NCBI GenBank assembly: GCA_002753155.1
Contig: PDZW01000022.1
Span: 1-52,696 of the forward strand
Length of the DNA: 52,696 bases
Reading direction: 5' to 3'
DNA from: Alphaproteobacteria bacterium WMHbin7
Lineage (GTDB): Bacteria; Pseudomonadota; Alphaproteobacteria; Rhodospirillales; WMHbin7
Both the position numbers and the translations under genes were made by a program. Every line of letters starts with the position of its first letter. The stretch's first letter is position 1. The notes beneath the pieces were generated by a model. That model worked only from the letters and a program-made list of their open reading frames with translations, searched no databases and was not told the origin of the DNA. Positions 40,223-49,594 of this stretch are shown here, piece after piece.

Positions 40223-40873
40223 ATGGCACGTCCTACCACTTCCGAGCGGTCGCCCCGCAACGCCGAGCGCGGTGATCGCGCCGAGAAGCCGCAACGCGGT
40301 TCGCGCCATGGGCGCCCGTCTGATCGGCCCGAGGGTGAATCGCGAGAAGAAAGCGAATTCGTCGACAAGCTGGTCAGCATCAATCGCGTGGCCAAGGTGG
40401 TGAAGGGCGGACGCCGTTTCGCCTTTGCCGCCCTTGTCGTCGTTGGCGATCAGAAGGGCCGCGTCGGCTATGGAACGGGCAAGGCCCGCGAAGTGCCCGA
40501 GGCCATTCGCAAGGCGACCGAGCAGGCCAAGCGCAATCTGATCCGCGTGGCGCTGCGTGAGGGCCGCACCCTGCATCACGACATCCGCGGCGATTTCGGC
40601 GCCGGGCGCGTCGTGCTGCGTTCGGCCCCTCCCGGCACCGGCATCATCGCGGGCGGCCCCATGCGCGCCGTCTTTGAAACGATGGGTGTGCAAGACGTGG
40701 TTGCCAAGTGCATCGGCACCTCAAATCCCCACAACATGGTGAAGGCCACCTTCGCAGCGCTTCAGGGCCTGATGGGTCCCAGGGCGGTTGCCGCCAAGCG
40801 CGGCAAGAAGGTGGGCGATATCACCGCGCGGCGCGATGGCGTTCAGACCGCCGCTCAGGCCAAGGAGGCTTGA
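40223..40873 (+). CDS. rpsE: 30S ribosomal protein S5, 216 aa
   Basis: S5 helps decoding accuracy; spectinomycin resistance maps to its N-terminal loop. A basic N-terminal extension of about 45 residues precedes [40 protein letters not shown] follows. The extension makes it longer than E. coli S5, as is common in alphaproteobacteria. Confidence 0.97.
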   Translation: MARPTTSERSPRNAERGDRAEKPQRGSRHGRPSDRPEGESREESEFVDKLVSINRVAKVVKGGRRFAFAALVVVGDQKGRVGYGTGKAREVPEAIRKATEQAKRNLIRVALREGRTLHHDIRGDFGAGRVVLRSAPPGTGIIAGGPMRAVFETMGVQDVVAKCIGTSNPHNMVKATFAALQGLMGPRAVAAKRGKKVGDITARRDGVQTAAQAKEA

Positions 40874-40875
40874 TC

Positions 40876-41085
40876 ATGGCGAAGGCGGCGAAAAAAGCGG
40901 CGGGCAAGAAGCTGCGGGTCACGCAGACCGGCAGCCCCATCGGTCGGATTCCCGTTCAGCGTCAGACGCTGATTGGATTGGGCCTTAACAAGATGAATCG
41001 CGTTTCAGAGCTGGAAGACACTCCGGCCGTGCGCGGCATGATCACCGTCGTGCACCATCTGGTGCGCGTCGAGGAACTGGGCTAG
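40876..41085 (+). CDS. rpmD: 50S ribosomal protein L30, 69 aa
   Basis: [20 protein letters not shown] and [20 protein letters not shown] identify L30. AGGAGG lies just upstream, inside the end of rpsE. A Lys/Ala-rich N-terminal stretch precedes the conserved part. Confidence 0.95.
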   Translation: MAKAAKKAAGKKLRVTQTGSPIGRIPVQRQTLIGLGLNKMNRVSELEDTPAVRGMITVVHHLVRVEELG

Positions 41086-41094
41086 GAGCCGAAG

Positions 41095-41565
41095 ATGAAG
41101 CTCAACGAACTGCGCGATAACGCGGGTGCAGCCCGCAAGAAGAAGCGCCTTGGCCGCGGCATCGGTTCCGGCAAGGGCAAGACCTCGGGCAAGGGTGTGA
41201 AGGGCCAGAAGGCGCGCACCGGCATTGCCGTGCACGGCTTCGAAGGCGGACAGATGCCGATCTATCGCCGCCTGCCCAAGCGTGGCTTCAATAATCCATT
41301 CCCGACCGAATATGTCGCGGTCAATTTGGGTGCCGTGCAGAAGGCCGTCGAGGCCGGACGCCTTGATGCCGCCAAGCCGGTGAATGCCGAGGCGCTGATC
41401 GCCGCTGGCTTCTTCAAGGACGTGAAGTCGGGCGTCAAGCTGCTGGCCAAGGGCGCGTTGAAGACCAAGCTGACCATTGAAGTGACCAAGGCCAGCGAAG
41501 CCGCCAAGGCAGCCGTCGAGAAATCGGGCGGCAAGCTGGTTCTGCCCGAAGCCCAAGCCGCCTAA
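41095..41565 (+). CDS. rplO: 50S ribosomal protein L15, 156 aa
   Basis: L15 is a late assembly protein. [20 protein letters not shown] and [20 protein letters not shown] identify it. The C-terminal domain [19 protein letters not shown] follows. Confidence 0.97.
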   Translation: MKLNELRDNAGAARKKKRLGRGIGSGKGKTSGKGVKGQKARTGIAVHGFEGGQMPIYRRLPKRGFNNPFPTEYVAVNLGAVQKAVEAGRLDAAKPVNAEALIAAGFFKDVKSGVKLLAKGALKTKLTIEVTKASEAAKAAVEKSGGKLVLPEAQAA

Positions 41566-41586
41566 CCGGACGAGGGAGTTCGCCCC

Positions 41587-42933
41587 ATGGCCTCAGCCGC
41601 CGAGCAAATGGCCGCCAGCATGAACTGGGGCGTCTTTTCGAAGGCGACCGATCTTAAGAAGCGGCTGTGGTTCGCCCTGGGCGCTTTGATTGTTTATCGT
41701 ATCGGCACCTATATTCCGCTGCCCTTCGTCGATCCGCGCATTCTGGCCGATCTGTTCAACAATGCCCGGGGTGCCGGCATTCTTGGCATGTTCGATATGT
41801 TTGCGGGCGGCGCTCTGTCGCGCATGACCATCTTCGCCCTCAACATCATGCCCTATATTTCGGCATCGATTATCATGCAGCTTCTGACCACGGTCAGCCC
41901 GCAGCTTGAGGCTTTGAAGAAGGAAGGCGAAACCGGACGCAAGCGCATCAACCAGTACACGCGCTTTTTGACTTTGCTGGTGGCGACATTCCAGGCCTAT
42001 GGCATCGCGGTGGGGCTTGAGGGCATGACCGGCAGCCAGGGTGCTGCCGTATCCGAGCCCGGCCTCTATTTCCGCTTCGTTACCGTCATCACCCTGGTCG
42101 GCGGCACCATGTTCCTGATGTGGCTGGGCGAGCAGATCACGGCGCGCGGCATCGGCAACGGCACCTCGCTGATCATCTTTGCGGGCATCGTGGCCGAATT
42201 GCCCAGCGCCATCGCGGGCACTTTGGAACTGGGTCGCACCGGCGCCCTCTCGGCCCTGTTTATCATCTTCCTCTTGCTCATGGTGACGGCGGTCATTGCC
42301 ACCATCGTTTTCGTCGAGCGCGCCCAGCGGCGCATCCTCGTGCAATATCCAAAGCGACAGGTCGGCAACAAGATGTATGGCGGCGAAAGCTCGCATCTGC
42401 CCTTGAAGCTGAACACCTCGGGCGTCATTCCGCCGATCTTCGCAAGCTCCATCCTGCTGCTGCCCGCCACCTTCGCCACCTTCTCGGCCCAGGGCGGCGG
42501 TTCGGATTGGATGGCTACCTTCAACGCCCTGATGGGGCGCGGCCATCCCTTATATCTGGCGATCTATCTGCTGTTGATCGTCTTCTTCGCTTTCTTCTAT
42601 ACCGCCGTCGTCTTCAATCCCGCCGACACGGCAGAGAATCTGAAGAAGCACGGCGGCTTCATTCCCGGCATTCGTCCGGGCAAGAACACCTCGGATTATC
42701 TGGATTTCGTTTTGACCAGATTGACCGTGATCGGCGCGATCTATCTGTCCCTGATCAGCATCTTGCCCGAGATTTTGATTTCGCAATATTCGGTTCCGTT
42801 CTATTTCGGCGGCACCAGTCTGCTCATCGTGGTCAGCGTGACCATGGACACGGTGGCGCAGATTCAATCGCACTTGCTGGCGCACCAATATGAAGGCCTG
42901 ATCAAAAAGGCCAAACTCAAGGGGGGTCGCTGA
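41587..42933 (+). CDS. secY: Protein translocase subunit SecY, 448 aa
   Basis: The channel subunit of the Sec translocon in the cytoplasmic membrane, with ten membrane segments. LKKRLWFALGALIVYRIGTY begins the first. ISASIIMQLLTTVSPQLEAL forms the conserved second-helix region, and the cytoplasmic loop VERAQRRILVQYPKRQVGNK contacts SecA and ribosomes. Stop overlaps adk by one base. Confidence 0.98.
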   Translation: MASAAEQMAASMNWGVFSKATDLKKRLWFALGALIVYRIGTYIPLPFVDPRILADLFNNARGAGILGMFDMFAGGALSRMTIFALNIMPYISASIIMQLLTTVSPQLEALKKEGETGRKRINQYTRFLTLLVATFQAYGIAVGLEGMTGSQGAAVSEPGLYFRFVTVITLVGGTMFLMWLGEQITARGIGNGTSLIIFAGIVAELPSAIAGTLELGRTGALSALFIIFLLLMVTAVIATIVFVERAQRRILVQYPKRQVGNKMYGGESSHLPLKLNTSGVIPPIFASSILLLPATFATFSAQGGGSDWMATFNALMGRGHPLYLAIYLLLIVFFAFFYTAVVFNPADTAENLKKHGGFIPGIRPGKNTSDYLDFVLTRLTVIGAIYLSLISILPEILISQYSVPFYFGGTSLLIVVSVTMDTVAQIQSHLLAHQYEGLIKKAKLKGGR

Positions 42934-43595
42934 TGGCAGTGGTGAAAAGGATTGTTCTGATCGGCCCGCCCGGCTGCGGCAAGGGCACCCAGGCCAAGCG
43001 CATCGAGGATGCGACCGGCATGATCCAGCTCTCCACGGGCGACATGCTGAGGAAGGCGGTGGCCGACGCCTCGCCGGTTGGTCTCAAGGTCAAGGCGGTG
43101 ATGGAGGCCGGGCAACTGGTCAGCGATGAGATCATCATCGAGATGGTGACCGACCGCATCAAGGCCCCTGATTGTGCCAAGGGCTTCATTCTGGACGGCT
43201 TTCCGCGCTCGATCCCCCAGGCCGAGGCGCTGGGCAGCATGCTGAGCGAGAACGGCCAGCCCTTGAACGGGGCCATCGAAATCAGGGTGCCCGACGAATT
43301 CATCGTCGAGCGCATCACGGGCCGCTTCACCTGCGCCAAGTGCGGGGCGGGATATCATGAAAAATTCCAAAAGCCGGTGAAGGAGGGAGTCTGCGACAAA
43401 TGTGGCGCGACCGACTTCTCGCATCGCAAGGACGATAACGAGGAAACAGTGCGGACACGCCTGTCGGCCTATCATGACGTGACCCAGCCCATCGTGGGGT
43501 TCTATGAAAAGGCGGGTCTTCTGAAGGTGGTCGATGGAACACAGAATATCGATCAGGTGGCCGCCAGCATCATGAAGGTCCTTGAAACCCTCTAA
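42933..43595 (+). CDS. adk: Adenylate kinase, long zinc form, 220 aa
   Basis: Converts ATP and AMP to two ADP. P-loop GPPGCGKGTQ is at about residues 11-20. The LID domain carries four cysteines, CAKCGAGYH and CDKCGA, that bind structural zinc. Coupled to secY (TGATG) and followed by the strong rpsM promoter. Confidence 0.97.
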   Translation: MAVVKRIVLIGPPGCGKGTQAKRIEDATGMIQLSTGDMLRKAVADASPVGLKVKAVMEAGQLVSDEIIIEMVTDRIKAPDCAKGFILDGFPRSIPQAEALGSMLSENGQPLNGAIEIRVPDEFIVERITGRFTCAKCGAGYHEKFQKPVKEGVCDKCGATDFSHRKDDNEETVRTRLSAYHDVTQPIVGFYEKAGLLKVVDGTQNIDQVAASIMKVLETL

Positions 43596-43614
43596 AACCG
43601 AGGTGTTTCAAAGG

Positions 43615-43624
43615 GATTCGAGTC
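43615..43624. promoter_or_regulatory. Two tandem GANTC methylation sites
   Basis: GATTC (43615-43619) and GAGTC (43620-43624) abut each other and end two bases before the -35 hexamer of the rpsM promoter. GANTC is the target of CcrM, whose gene lies at the right end of the window. A role of methylation in this promoter is inference. Confidence 0.6.
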
Positions 43625-43626
43625 GG

Positions 43627-43654
43627 TTGACAGGCGCGAATTCGCGCCTATAAT
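43627..43654 (+). promoter_or_regulatory. Consensus promoter of the rpsM-rpsK-rpoA unit with palindromic spacer
   Basis: TTGACA (43627-43632) and TATAAT (43649-43654) are both exact consensus hexamers. The 16-base spacer GGCGCGAATTCGCGCC is itself a perfect palindrome. Downstream, TCCACGGC/GCCGTGGA (43664-43694) makes an 8-bp hairpin in the leader of about 90 bases. Confidence 0.9.
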
Positions 43655-43750
43655 GCCGCACCTTCCACGGCTGGGGATTAAACCGGGCCGTGGAGGTTTG
43701 GCCGTTTGTCAGTGGCCTAAGTGCCGTGGGTTAGAGAAGGAGAGTGGGTC

Positions 43751-44128
43751 TTGGCTCGTATTGCGGGTGTCAATATTCCGACCAATAAGCGGGTGCTGAT
43801 TGCACTCACCTATATCCATGGCATCGGCCGCAAAAAGGCCGAGGAGATTTGCCAGAAGGTGGGCATCACCAGCGAGCGGCGCGTCAATACGCTCTCCGAC
43901 GATGAGGTGCTGCGCGTGCGCGAACTCATCGACCGCGAATATCAGGTCGAGGGCGATCTGCGCCGCATGGTCTCCATGAATATCAAGCGCCTGATGGATC
44001 TGGGCTGCTATCGCGGATTGCGCCATCGCAAGGGATTGCCGGTGCGCGGCCAGCGTACGCACACCAATGCGCGCACCCGCAAGGGTCCCGCGGTGGCGAT
44101 TGCCGGCAAGAAGAAAGTCACCAAGTAG
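43751..44128 (+). CDS. rpsM: 30S ribosomal protein S13, 125 aa, TTG start
   Basis: S13 contacts the P-site tRNA and L5. The family N-terminus [20 protein letters not shown] begins right after a TTG codon at 43751, which has AAGGAG eight bases upstream. No ATG or GTG in frame is nearer, so TTG is the start. [20 protein letters not shown] closes the protein. Confidence 0.96.
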   Translation: MARIAGVNIPTNKRVLIALTYIHGIGRKKAEEICQKVGITSERRVNTLSDDEVLRVRELIDREYQVEGDLRRMVSMNIKRLMDLGCYRGLRHRKGLPVRGQRTHTNARTRKGPAVAIAGKKKVTK

Positions 44129-44159
44129 GTTTCGGATTTTTAGGATTTAGGATCGGGAT

Positions 44160-44561
44160 ATGGCCAAAGCAGCAACCGCCGCAGCCGCGCGTCCACGCAG
44201 GCGCGAACGCAAGAACATCACGTCGGGTGTGGCGCATGTGAATGCGAGCTTCAACAACACCATGATCACCATCACCGATGCCCAGGGCAATGCGATTTCC
44301 TGGTCTTCGGCAGGCGTTCAGGGTTTCAAGGGATCGCGCAAGTCGACCCCCTATGCCGCCCAGGTGGCGGCCGAGGATGCCGGCAAGAAAGCGGCCGAGC
44401 ATGGCATGCGCACTTTGGAAGTGGAAGTGACCGGCCCCGGCGCAGGCCGCGAGTCGGCTTTGCGGGCACTTCAGTCCGTGGGTTTTTCCATCACCGCCAT
44501 CCGCGATGTGACCCCCATTCCGCATAACGGTTGCCGCCCCAGAAAGCGCCGCCGCGTCTAG
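44160..44561 (+). CDS. rpsK: 30S ribosomal protein S11, 133 aa
   Basis: S11 lines the E-site/platform mRNA path. [40 protein letters not shown] and the C-terminal [14 protein letters not shown] identify it. A short Ala-rich N-terminal extension is present. Confidence 0.97.
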   Translation: MAKAATAAAARPRRRERKNITSGVAHVNASFNNTMITITDAQGNAISWSSAGVQGFKGSRKSTPYAAQVAAEDAGKKAAEHGMRTLEVEVTGPGAGRESALRALQSVGFSITAIRDVTPIPHNGCRPRKRRRV

Positions 44562-44657
44562 TACTATTACGGCCAAGGCCCGGTACTGGCCCTGGCCGCT
44601 GGTTGATCCGCCTTGCCGGGGCATATCCCGGCTCACCTTCAGGATGAGGATCCGCTC

Positions 44658-45674
44658 GTGATTCAGAAGAATTGGCAGGAACTGATCAAGCCCAACAAGC
44701 TTCAGGTCGAAGCGGGTGAAGACCCGCGCCGCATCGCTACCGTCGTCGCCGAACCGCTGGAACGCGGCTTTGGCACCACGTTGGGCAACGCGCTTCGCCG
44801 CATTCTGTTGTCGTCGCTGCAGGGCGCTGCCGTCACGGCGATTCAGATCGACGGCGTGCTGCACGAATTCTCGTCGATCCCCGGCGTTCGCGAGGACGTG
44901 ACCGATATCGTCCTCAACATCAAGACGCTGGCCCTTCGCATGCACGGCGAAGGCCCCAAGCGCATGATGCTGCGGGCCATCGGCCCCGGCGAGGTGACGG
45001 CGGGCATGATCGAGACCGGCCATGACATTGAAATCATGGACCCCGATCTGGTCATTTGCACGCTGGACGAAGGTGCCAAGCTGTCGATGGAACTGACGGT
45101 TCAGACCGGCAAGGGCTATGTGCCCGCCAGCCAGAACCGCCCGGAAGATTCGCCGATCGGCCTTATTCCCATCGATGCCATCTTCAGCCCCGTGCGCAAG
45201 GTGTCCTACAAGATCGAGAACACCCGCGTCGGACAGGTCACCGACTATGACAAGCTGTCGATGCGCGTCGAAACCAACGGCGCCGTAACGCCCGACGATT
45301 CGGTGGCTTTGGCCGCCCGCATTCTGCAAGACCAGCTGCAGCTCTTCATCAATTTCGAAGAGCCGACCCTGTCTTCGGAAGAAGAGAGCAAGGACGATCT
45401 GCCCTTCAACAAGAATCTGCTGCGCAAGGTCGACGAGCTGGAACTGTCGGTCCGTTCGGCCAACTGTTTGAAGAACGACAACATCATCTATATCGGCGAT
45501 CTGGTCCAGAAGACCGAAGCCGAGATGCTGCGCACGCCCAATTTCGGCCGCAAGTCCTTGAACGAGATCAAGGAGGTGCTGTCGCACATGGGTCTGCATC
45601 TGGGCATGGAAGTGTCCGGCTGGCCGCCCGAAAATATCGAGGACATGGCCAAGAAGCTGGAAGAGCCGTATTGA
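44658..45674 (+). CDS. rpoA: RNA polymerase alpha subunit, 338 aa, GTG start
   Basis: The alpha subunit assembles the polymerase and contacts activators. The N-terminal domain starts [20 protein letters not shown] and has [20 protein letters not shown]. The C-terminal domain (from about residue 255) has [21 protein letters not shown] 44658 is chosen because it matches the family N-terminus and follows GATGAGGA. An open extension back to 44613 is not conserved. Confidence 0.97.
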   Translation: MIQKNWQELIKPNKLQVEAGEDPRRIATVVAEPLERGFGTTLGNALRRILLSSLQGAAVTAIQIDGVLHEFSSIPGVREDVTDIVLNIKTLALRMHGEGPKRMMLRAIGPGEVTAGMIETGHDIEIMDPDLVICTLDEGAKLSMELTVQTGKGYVPASQNRPEDSPIGLIPIDAIFSPVRKVSYKIENTRVGQVTDYDKLSMRVETNGAVTPDDSVALAARILQDQLQLFINFEEPTLSSEEESKDDLPFNKNLLRKVDELELSVRSANCLKNDNIIYIGDLVQKTEAEMLRTPNFGRKSLNEIKEVLSHMGLHLGMEVSGWPPENIEDMAKKLEEPY

Positions 45675-45682
45675 TTTCTTTG

Positions 45683-45737
45683 ATCGGCGCAACGCTGGCC
45701 GCCCCGCCAACCCCAGCGTCGCGCCGATAGATTTTTT
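45683..45737 (+). terminator. Strong intrinsic terminator between rpoA and rplQ
   Basis: Two 16-base arms, ATCGGCGCAACGCTGG and CCAGCGTCGCGCCGAT, pair with one mismatch around a 14-base loop. AGA and six T residues follow. It starts eight bases after the rpoA stop. Confidence 0.88.
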
Positions 45738-45840
45738 GGATCGTTGTGATCCGTACCTGTCGCACTTTAGGGAAAACCGAGGCGATGGGATGTGCAATCG
45801 GACCTTCCGCGGAAGGCCAGATCTAGAGGAGTAAAGCGAC

Positions 45841-46260
45841 ATGCGTCACGCCGTATCCGGCCGCAAGCTGAACCGCACCACCGAACACCGCATGGCGATG
45901 TTCGCCAACATGGCCGCTTCTCTTCTGAAGCACGAGCAGATCAAGACCACGCTGCCCAAGGCCAAGGATCTGCGCCCCATCGTCGAGAAGATGATCACGC
46001 TGGGCAAGCGGGGCGATCTGCATGCCCGCCGCCAGGCGCTGAACTTCCTGCGCGACGAGGTGATCGTTCGCAAGCTTTTCGCGGCCCTCTCCGAGCGCTA
46101 CAAGACCCGCAAGGGCGGCTATACCCGCGTCATCAAGGCAGGTTTTCGCTATGGCGATTGCGCGCCGATGGCCGTGATCGAGCTGGTGGACCGCGATACC
46201 TCGGCCAAGGGCCAGGATTCAGGTCCGGTGGCCGAGGACGAAGAAGCCGCCGAAGCCTAA
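45841..46260 (+). CDS. rplQ: 50S ribosomal protein L17, 139 aa
   Basis: L17 lies near the tunnel exit. [20 protein letters not shown] and RLGDCAPM-like [15 protein letters not shown] identify it. AGAGGAG precedes the start. A 14-bp perfect palindrome, CCTTCCGCGGAAGG (45803-45816), lies in its leader. A strong terminator separates it from rpoA, and no clear new promoter was found. Confidence 0.97.
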   Translation: MRHAVSGRKLNRTTEHRMAMFANMAASLLKHEQIKTTLPKAKDLRPIVEKMITLGKRGDLHARRQALNFLRDEVIVRKLFAALSERYKTRKGGYTRVIKAGFRYGDCAPMAVIELVDRDTSAKGQDSGPVAEDEEAAEA

Positions 46261-46287
46261 CTGGATCGAGCCTGAAGGTTCAGCTAT

Positions 46288-46324
46288 AAACGGGAGACCG
46301 CCTGAAGGGCCGTCTCCCGTTTTT
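46288..46324 (+). terminator. Intrinsic terminator after rplQ
   Basis: AAACGGGAGAC pairs with GTCTCCCGTTT around a 13-base loop and runs into five T residues. It ends the ribosomal block. Confidence 0.9.
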
Positions 46325-46343
46325 GCGTCAAGTGGGGTGCTGC

Positions 46344-47129
46344 ATGTCGCTTCTTGGAAAATCTGCCGTCATCACCGGTTCGACCAGTGGCATCGGGCTG
46401 GGCATCGCCCGCGCCCTGGCGGCGGGCAGAGCCAATATCGTGCTGAACGGTCTTGGCAAGGAGGGCGAGATCGAAGCTCTGCGGGCAGGCATCGAGCAGG
46501 AATTCAAGGTGCGAGCGCTCTATCACGGCGCCGACATGACGAAGCCCGGCGAGATCGAGGCGATGATTCGTGAAAGCGAGGCCAAGCTGGGCGCGGTGGA
46601 TATTCTGGTCAATAACGCCGGTATCCAGCATGTGGCCCCCATCGAGGAATTCCCGCCTGAAAAGTGGGAGGCGGTGATCGCCATCAATCTCTCGGCCCCC
46701 TTCTACGCCATTCGTGCCGCCGTGCCCGGCATGAAGCAGCGCAACTGGGGGCGCATCATCAATATCGCCTCGGCGCATGGCCTGGTCGCCTCGATCAACA
46801 AGGCGGCCTATATCTCGGCCAAGCATGGGCTGGTCGGGCTGACCAAGACGGTGGCTTTGGAACTGGCGACCACGGGCATCACGGTCAATGCCATCTGCCC
46901 CGGCTGGGTGCGCACACCCCTGGTCGAAGCCCAGATCGTTGCAAGGGCGGAGGCAGCAGGCATCGATATCGAGGAAAGCGGGCGGCGCTTGCTCGCCGAA
47001 AAACAACCCTCGCTGCGCTTTACCATGCCCGATCAGTTGGGTGCGCTGGCCGTCTTTTTGTGCTCGGACGGCGCCTCCAACATGACCGGCACCTCGCTGC
47101 CCGTGGATGGCGGCTGGACGGCGCAATGA
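46344..47129 (+). CDS. 3-Hydroxybutyrate dehydrogenase, SDR family, 261 aa
   Basis: A cytosolic NAD-dependent enzyme that interconverts 3-hydroxybutyrate and acetoacetate, typically in polyhydroxybutyrate turnover. The cofactor motif TGSTSGIGLGIA is at 11-22 and NNAG at 90-93. The catalytic set is Ser143, Tyr156 and Lys160 (YISAK). The C-terminus [15 protein letters not shown] matches this branch of the short-chain dehydrogenases. ATG 46344 is chosen; the frame opens a few codons earlier at 46323. It overlaps the thioesterase by four bases and so leads the trpBA unit. Confidence 0.88.
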   Translation: MSLLGKSAVITGSTSGIGLGIARALAAGRANIVLNGLGKEGEIEALRAGIEQEFKVRALYHGADMTKPGEIEAMIRESEAKLGAVDILVNNAGIQHVAPIEEFPPEKWEAVIAINLSAPFYAIRAAVPGMKQRNWGRIINIASAHGLVASINKAAYISAKHGLVGLTKTVALELATTGITVNAICPGWVRTPLVEAQIVARAEAAGIDIEESGRRLLAEKQPSLRFTMPDQLGALAVFLCSDGASNMTGTSLPVDGGWTAQ

Positions 47130-47572
47130 CGCGACTGCCGCCGCCTCGCCTCGAGGATTTCCCCTATCGGATCAATCTTCCGACACGCTGGTCCGACAAT
47201 GACATGTTCGGCCATCTTAACAATGTTCAGTACTACCGCTTCTTCGAGGCGGTCATCTTGAAGTTCCTGGCCGAGAAGGCAAACTATCAAGGCTTTCATG
47301 AGCCCGAGATCGTTCTGGCCGCCGAGTCACAGTGCCGCTTTCTAAAAGCCCTGGGTTATCCCGGAGACATCGTGGCGGGGCTTGGCATCGAACATCTAGG
47401 TCGCTCAAGCGTGCGTTATGGATTGGGCCTATTCGCCGATGGCGAAAGCCAAGCCTCGGCCATGGGACATTGGGTGCATGTTTTCGCTGATCGTGCTACA
47501 CAACGCCCGGTTTCCATACCCGAGGCAATTCGGGCCGTGTTCACCCGTTACCAAGTGACCCATCATGGCTGA
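47126..47572 (+). CDS. 4HBT-type acyl-CoA thioesterase, 148 aa
   Basis: A hotdog-fold thioesterase of the 4-hydroxybenzoyl-CoA family. The motif [20 protein letters not shown] places the catalytic Asp near residue 24-26. [20 protein letters not shown] follows. It overlaps the dehydrogenase gene by four bases and trpB by eight, so all are translationally linked. Substrate unknown. Confidence 0.88.
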   Translation: MTRLPPPRLEDFPYRINLPTRWSDNDMFGHLNNVQYYRFFEAVILKFLAEKANYQGFHEPEIVLAAESQCRFLKALGYPGDIVAGLGIEHLGRSSVRYGLGLFADGESQASAMGHWVHVFADRATQRPVSIPEAIRAVFTRYQVTHHG

Positions 47573-48785
47573 TCCGATCAAGAATTCCCTGCGCAGCGGC
47601 CCCGACGCCAGTGGTCATTTCGGCATCTTCGGCGGCCGTTTCGTTGCCGAAACGCTGATGCCCCTCATTCTGTCGGTCGAGAAAGCCTATGGCGAGGCCA
47701 GGAACGATCCCAGTTTTACGGCCGAGCTTTCCAATCTGCTCACCCATTATGTCGGGCGTCCCAGCCCGCTCTATCACGCTTCCAGGCTTTCGGCCCATTG
47801 GGGCGGGGCCAAAATCTATCTGAAGCGCGAAGACCTCAACCATACCGGTGCCCACAAGATCAACAACTGCATGGGCCAGATTCTGCTGGCCAAGCGCATG
47901 GGCAAGAAACGCATCATCGCCGAAACCGGGGCCGGACAGCATGGTGTCGCCACCGCCACCGCCTGCGCCTTGATGGGATTGGATTGCTGCATCTTCATGG
48001 GCTGCACGGATATCGAGCGCCAGGCGCCCAATGTCTATCGCATGAAGCTGCTAGGCGCCGAGGTGCGTCCCGTCACCGCAGGGGCGGGCACGCTGAAGGA
48101 TGCCATGAACGAGGCCCTGCGCGACTGGGTGGCCCGGGTCGATGACACCTATTATCTGATCGGCACTGTGGCCGGGCCGCACCCCTACCCGGCCATGGTG
48201 CGCGATTTCCAATGCGTGATTGGCGACGAGACCCGCGCCCAGATGCAAGCCCAGGAGGGCCGCCTGCCTGATTCTCTGGTGGCCTGCATCGGCGGCGGCT
48301 CTAACGCCATGGGGCTGTTTCATCCCTTCCTGGACGAGACGAGTGTGGCGATCTACGGCGTCGAGGCGGCGGGACATGGGCTGGACAAGCTGCATGCCGC
48401 CTCGCTGGCGGGCGGGCGCCCGGGCGTGTTGCACGGCAACCGGACCTATCTTTTGATGAATGACGACGGGCAGATCGAGGAGGGGCATTCCATTTCTGCC
48501 GGTCTCGATTATCCCGGCATCGGGCCTGAACATTCCTGGCTGAAGGAAAACGGGCGCGTGACCTATGTCTCGGCGACCGACGAAGAGGCGCTGGATGCCT
48601 TTGGTCTGGTGACGCGCCTGGAAGGCATCATTCCCGCCTTGGAATCGGCCCATGCCTTTGCCTATGCCCAGCGCCTGGCACCCACTCTCTCCAAGGATCA
48701 TTTGATGGTGGTGAATTTGAGCGGCAGGGGCGACAAGGATATCGCCACGGTGGCCAAATTCCGGGGCGAGGGAGGCGTGTCATGA
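47565..48785 (+). CDS. trpB: Tryptophan synthase beta chain, 406 aa
   Basis: Condenses indole with serine using [14 protein letters not shown] gives the PLP lysine as Lys98, and the phosphate-binding loop GGGSNAMG is near residues 243-250. [20 protein letters not shown] is present. Full length. Starts inside the thioesterase gene; overlaps trpA by four bases. trpF is not upstream. Confidence 0.98.
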   Translation: MADPIKNSLRSGPDASGHFGIFGGRFVAETLMPLILSVEKAYGEARNDPSFTAELSNLLTHYVGRPSPLYHASRLSAHWGGAKIYLKREDLNHTGAHKINNCMGQILLAKRMGKKRIIAETGAGQHGVATATACALMGLDCCIFMGCTDIERQAPNVYRMKLLGAEVRPVTAGAGTLKDAMNEALRDWVARVDDTYYLIGTVAGPHPYPAMVRDFQCVIGDETRAQMQAQEGRLPDSLVACIGGGSNAMGLFHPFLDETSVAIYGVEAAGHGLDKLHAASLAGGRPGVLHGNRTYLLMNDDGQIEEGHSISAGLDYPGIGPEHSWLKENGRVTYVSATDEEALDAFGLVTRLEGIIPALESAHAFAYAQRLAPTLSKDHLMVVNLSGRGDKDIATVAKFRGEGGVS

Positions 48786-49576
48786 GCCGCCTGTCCCAGC
48801 GCTTCGCCGACTTAAAGGCCCAGAACCGGGCCGCCCTGGTGGTCTTCACTTCGGCGGGTGATCCCAGCATCCTGACCTCGCAGGCCATCCTGAACGGGCT
48901 GCCCGCGGCCGGGGCCGACATCATCGAACTGGGCATGCCCTTTACCGACGCCATGGCCGATGGCCCGGCCATTCAGCAGGCCTCGAAGCGCGCTCTGGAA
49001 GCGGGCATGACGCTGGCGGGCGTTCTTGGCATGGTCGAGACTTTCAGAAAGCAGGATGCAAAAACGCCAATCGTGCTGATGGGCTATTACAATCCGGTCT
49101 ATATCTACGGACCCGAGCGTTTTGCAAAGGATGCGGCGAAAGCAGGTGTCGACGGCATGATCATCGTCGATCTGCCGCCCGAGGAAGCCGATGAACTGCT
49201 GGTGCCGTTGTCTCGTTCCGGCATCGATTTCATCTTCCTGACCGCCCCCACCACCGACGAGGCAAGGCTTCCGGTGGTGCTGACCAAGGCCTCGGGTTTC
49301 GTGTATTATGTCTCGATTACCGGGATTACCGGGACGGTTTCGGCCAGTGAGGAAGCGATCGAGAATGCCGTTCGGCGCATCCGCCGCTTCACCCCACTGC
49401 CGGTGGCGGTGGGCTTTGGCATCCGAACGCCCGAGCAGGCGGCAGCCGTGGCAAGACATGCCGATGCCGCCGTGGTTGGCTCGGCTGTGGTCGAGAAGGT
49501 CGCCAGGGGCGATGCTGCCCTGGTGCATGCGTTCGTTGCCGAACTGGCAAAGGGCGTGCGTACGGCACGCCAATAG
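48782..49576 (+). CDS. trpA: Tryptophan synthase alpha chain, 264 aa
   Basis: Cleaves indole-3-glycerol phosphate to indole. Catalytic Glu49 (DIIELGMPF) and Asp60 ([10 protein letters not shown]) are present. [18 protein letters not shown] and [12 protein letters not shown] follow. A normal partner for TrpB. Confidence 0.97.
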   Translation: MSRLSQRFADLKAQNRAALVVFTSAGDPSILTSQAILNGLPAAGADIIELGMPFTDAMADGPAIQQASKRALEAGMTLAGVLGMVETFRKQDAKTPIVLMGYYNPVYIYGPERFAKDAAKAGVDGMIIVDLPPEEADELLVPLSRSGIDFIFLTAPTTDEARLPVVLTKASGFVYYVSITGITGTVSASEEAIENAVRRIRRFTPLPVAVGFGIRTPEQAAAVARHADAAVVGSAVVEKVARGDAALVHAFVAELAKGVRTARQ

Positions 49577-49594
49577 GCAAGTGGAGAGAGAACC

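Noticed and set aside
44613..44657. GTG/TTG-initiated extension of RpoA
   Set aside because: The family N-terminus begins at the GTG at 44658, which has a good ribosome binding site.
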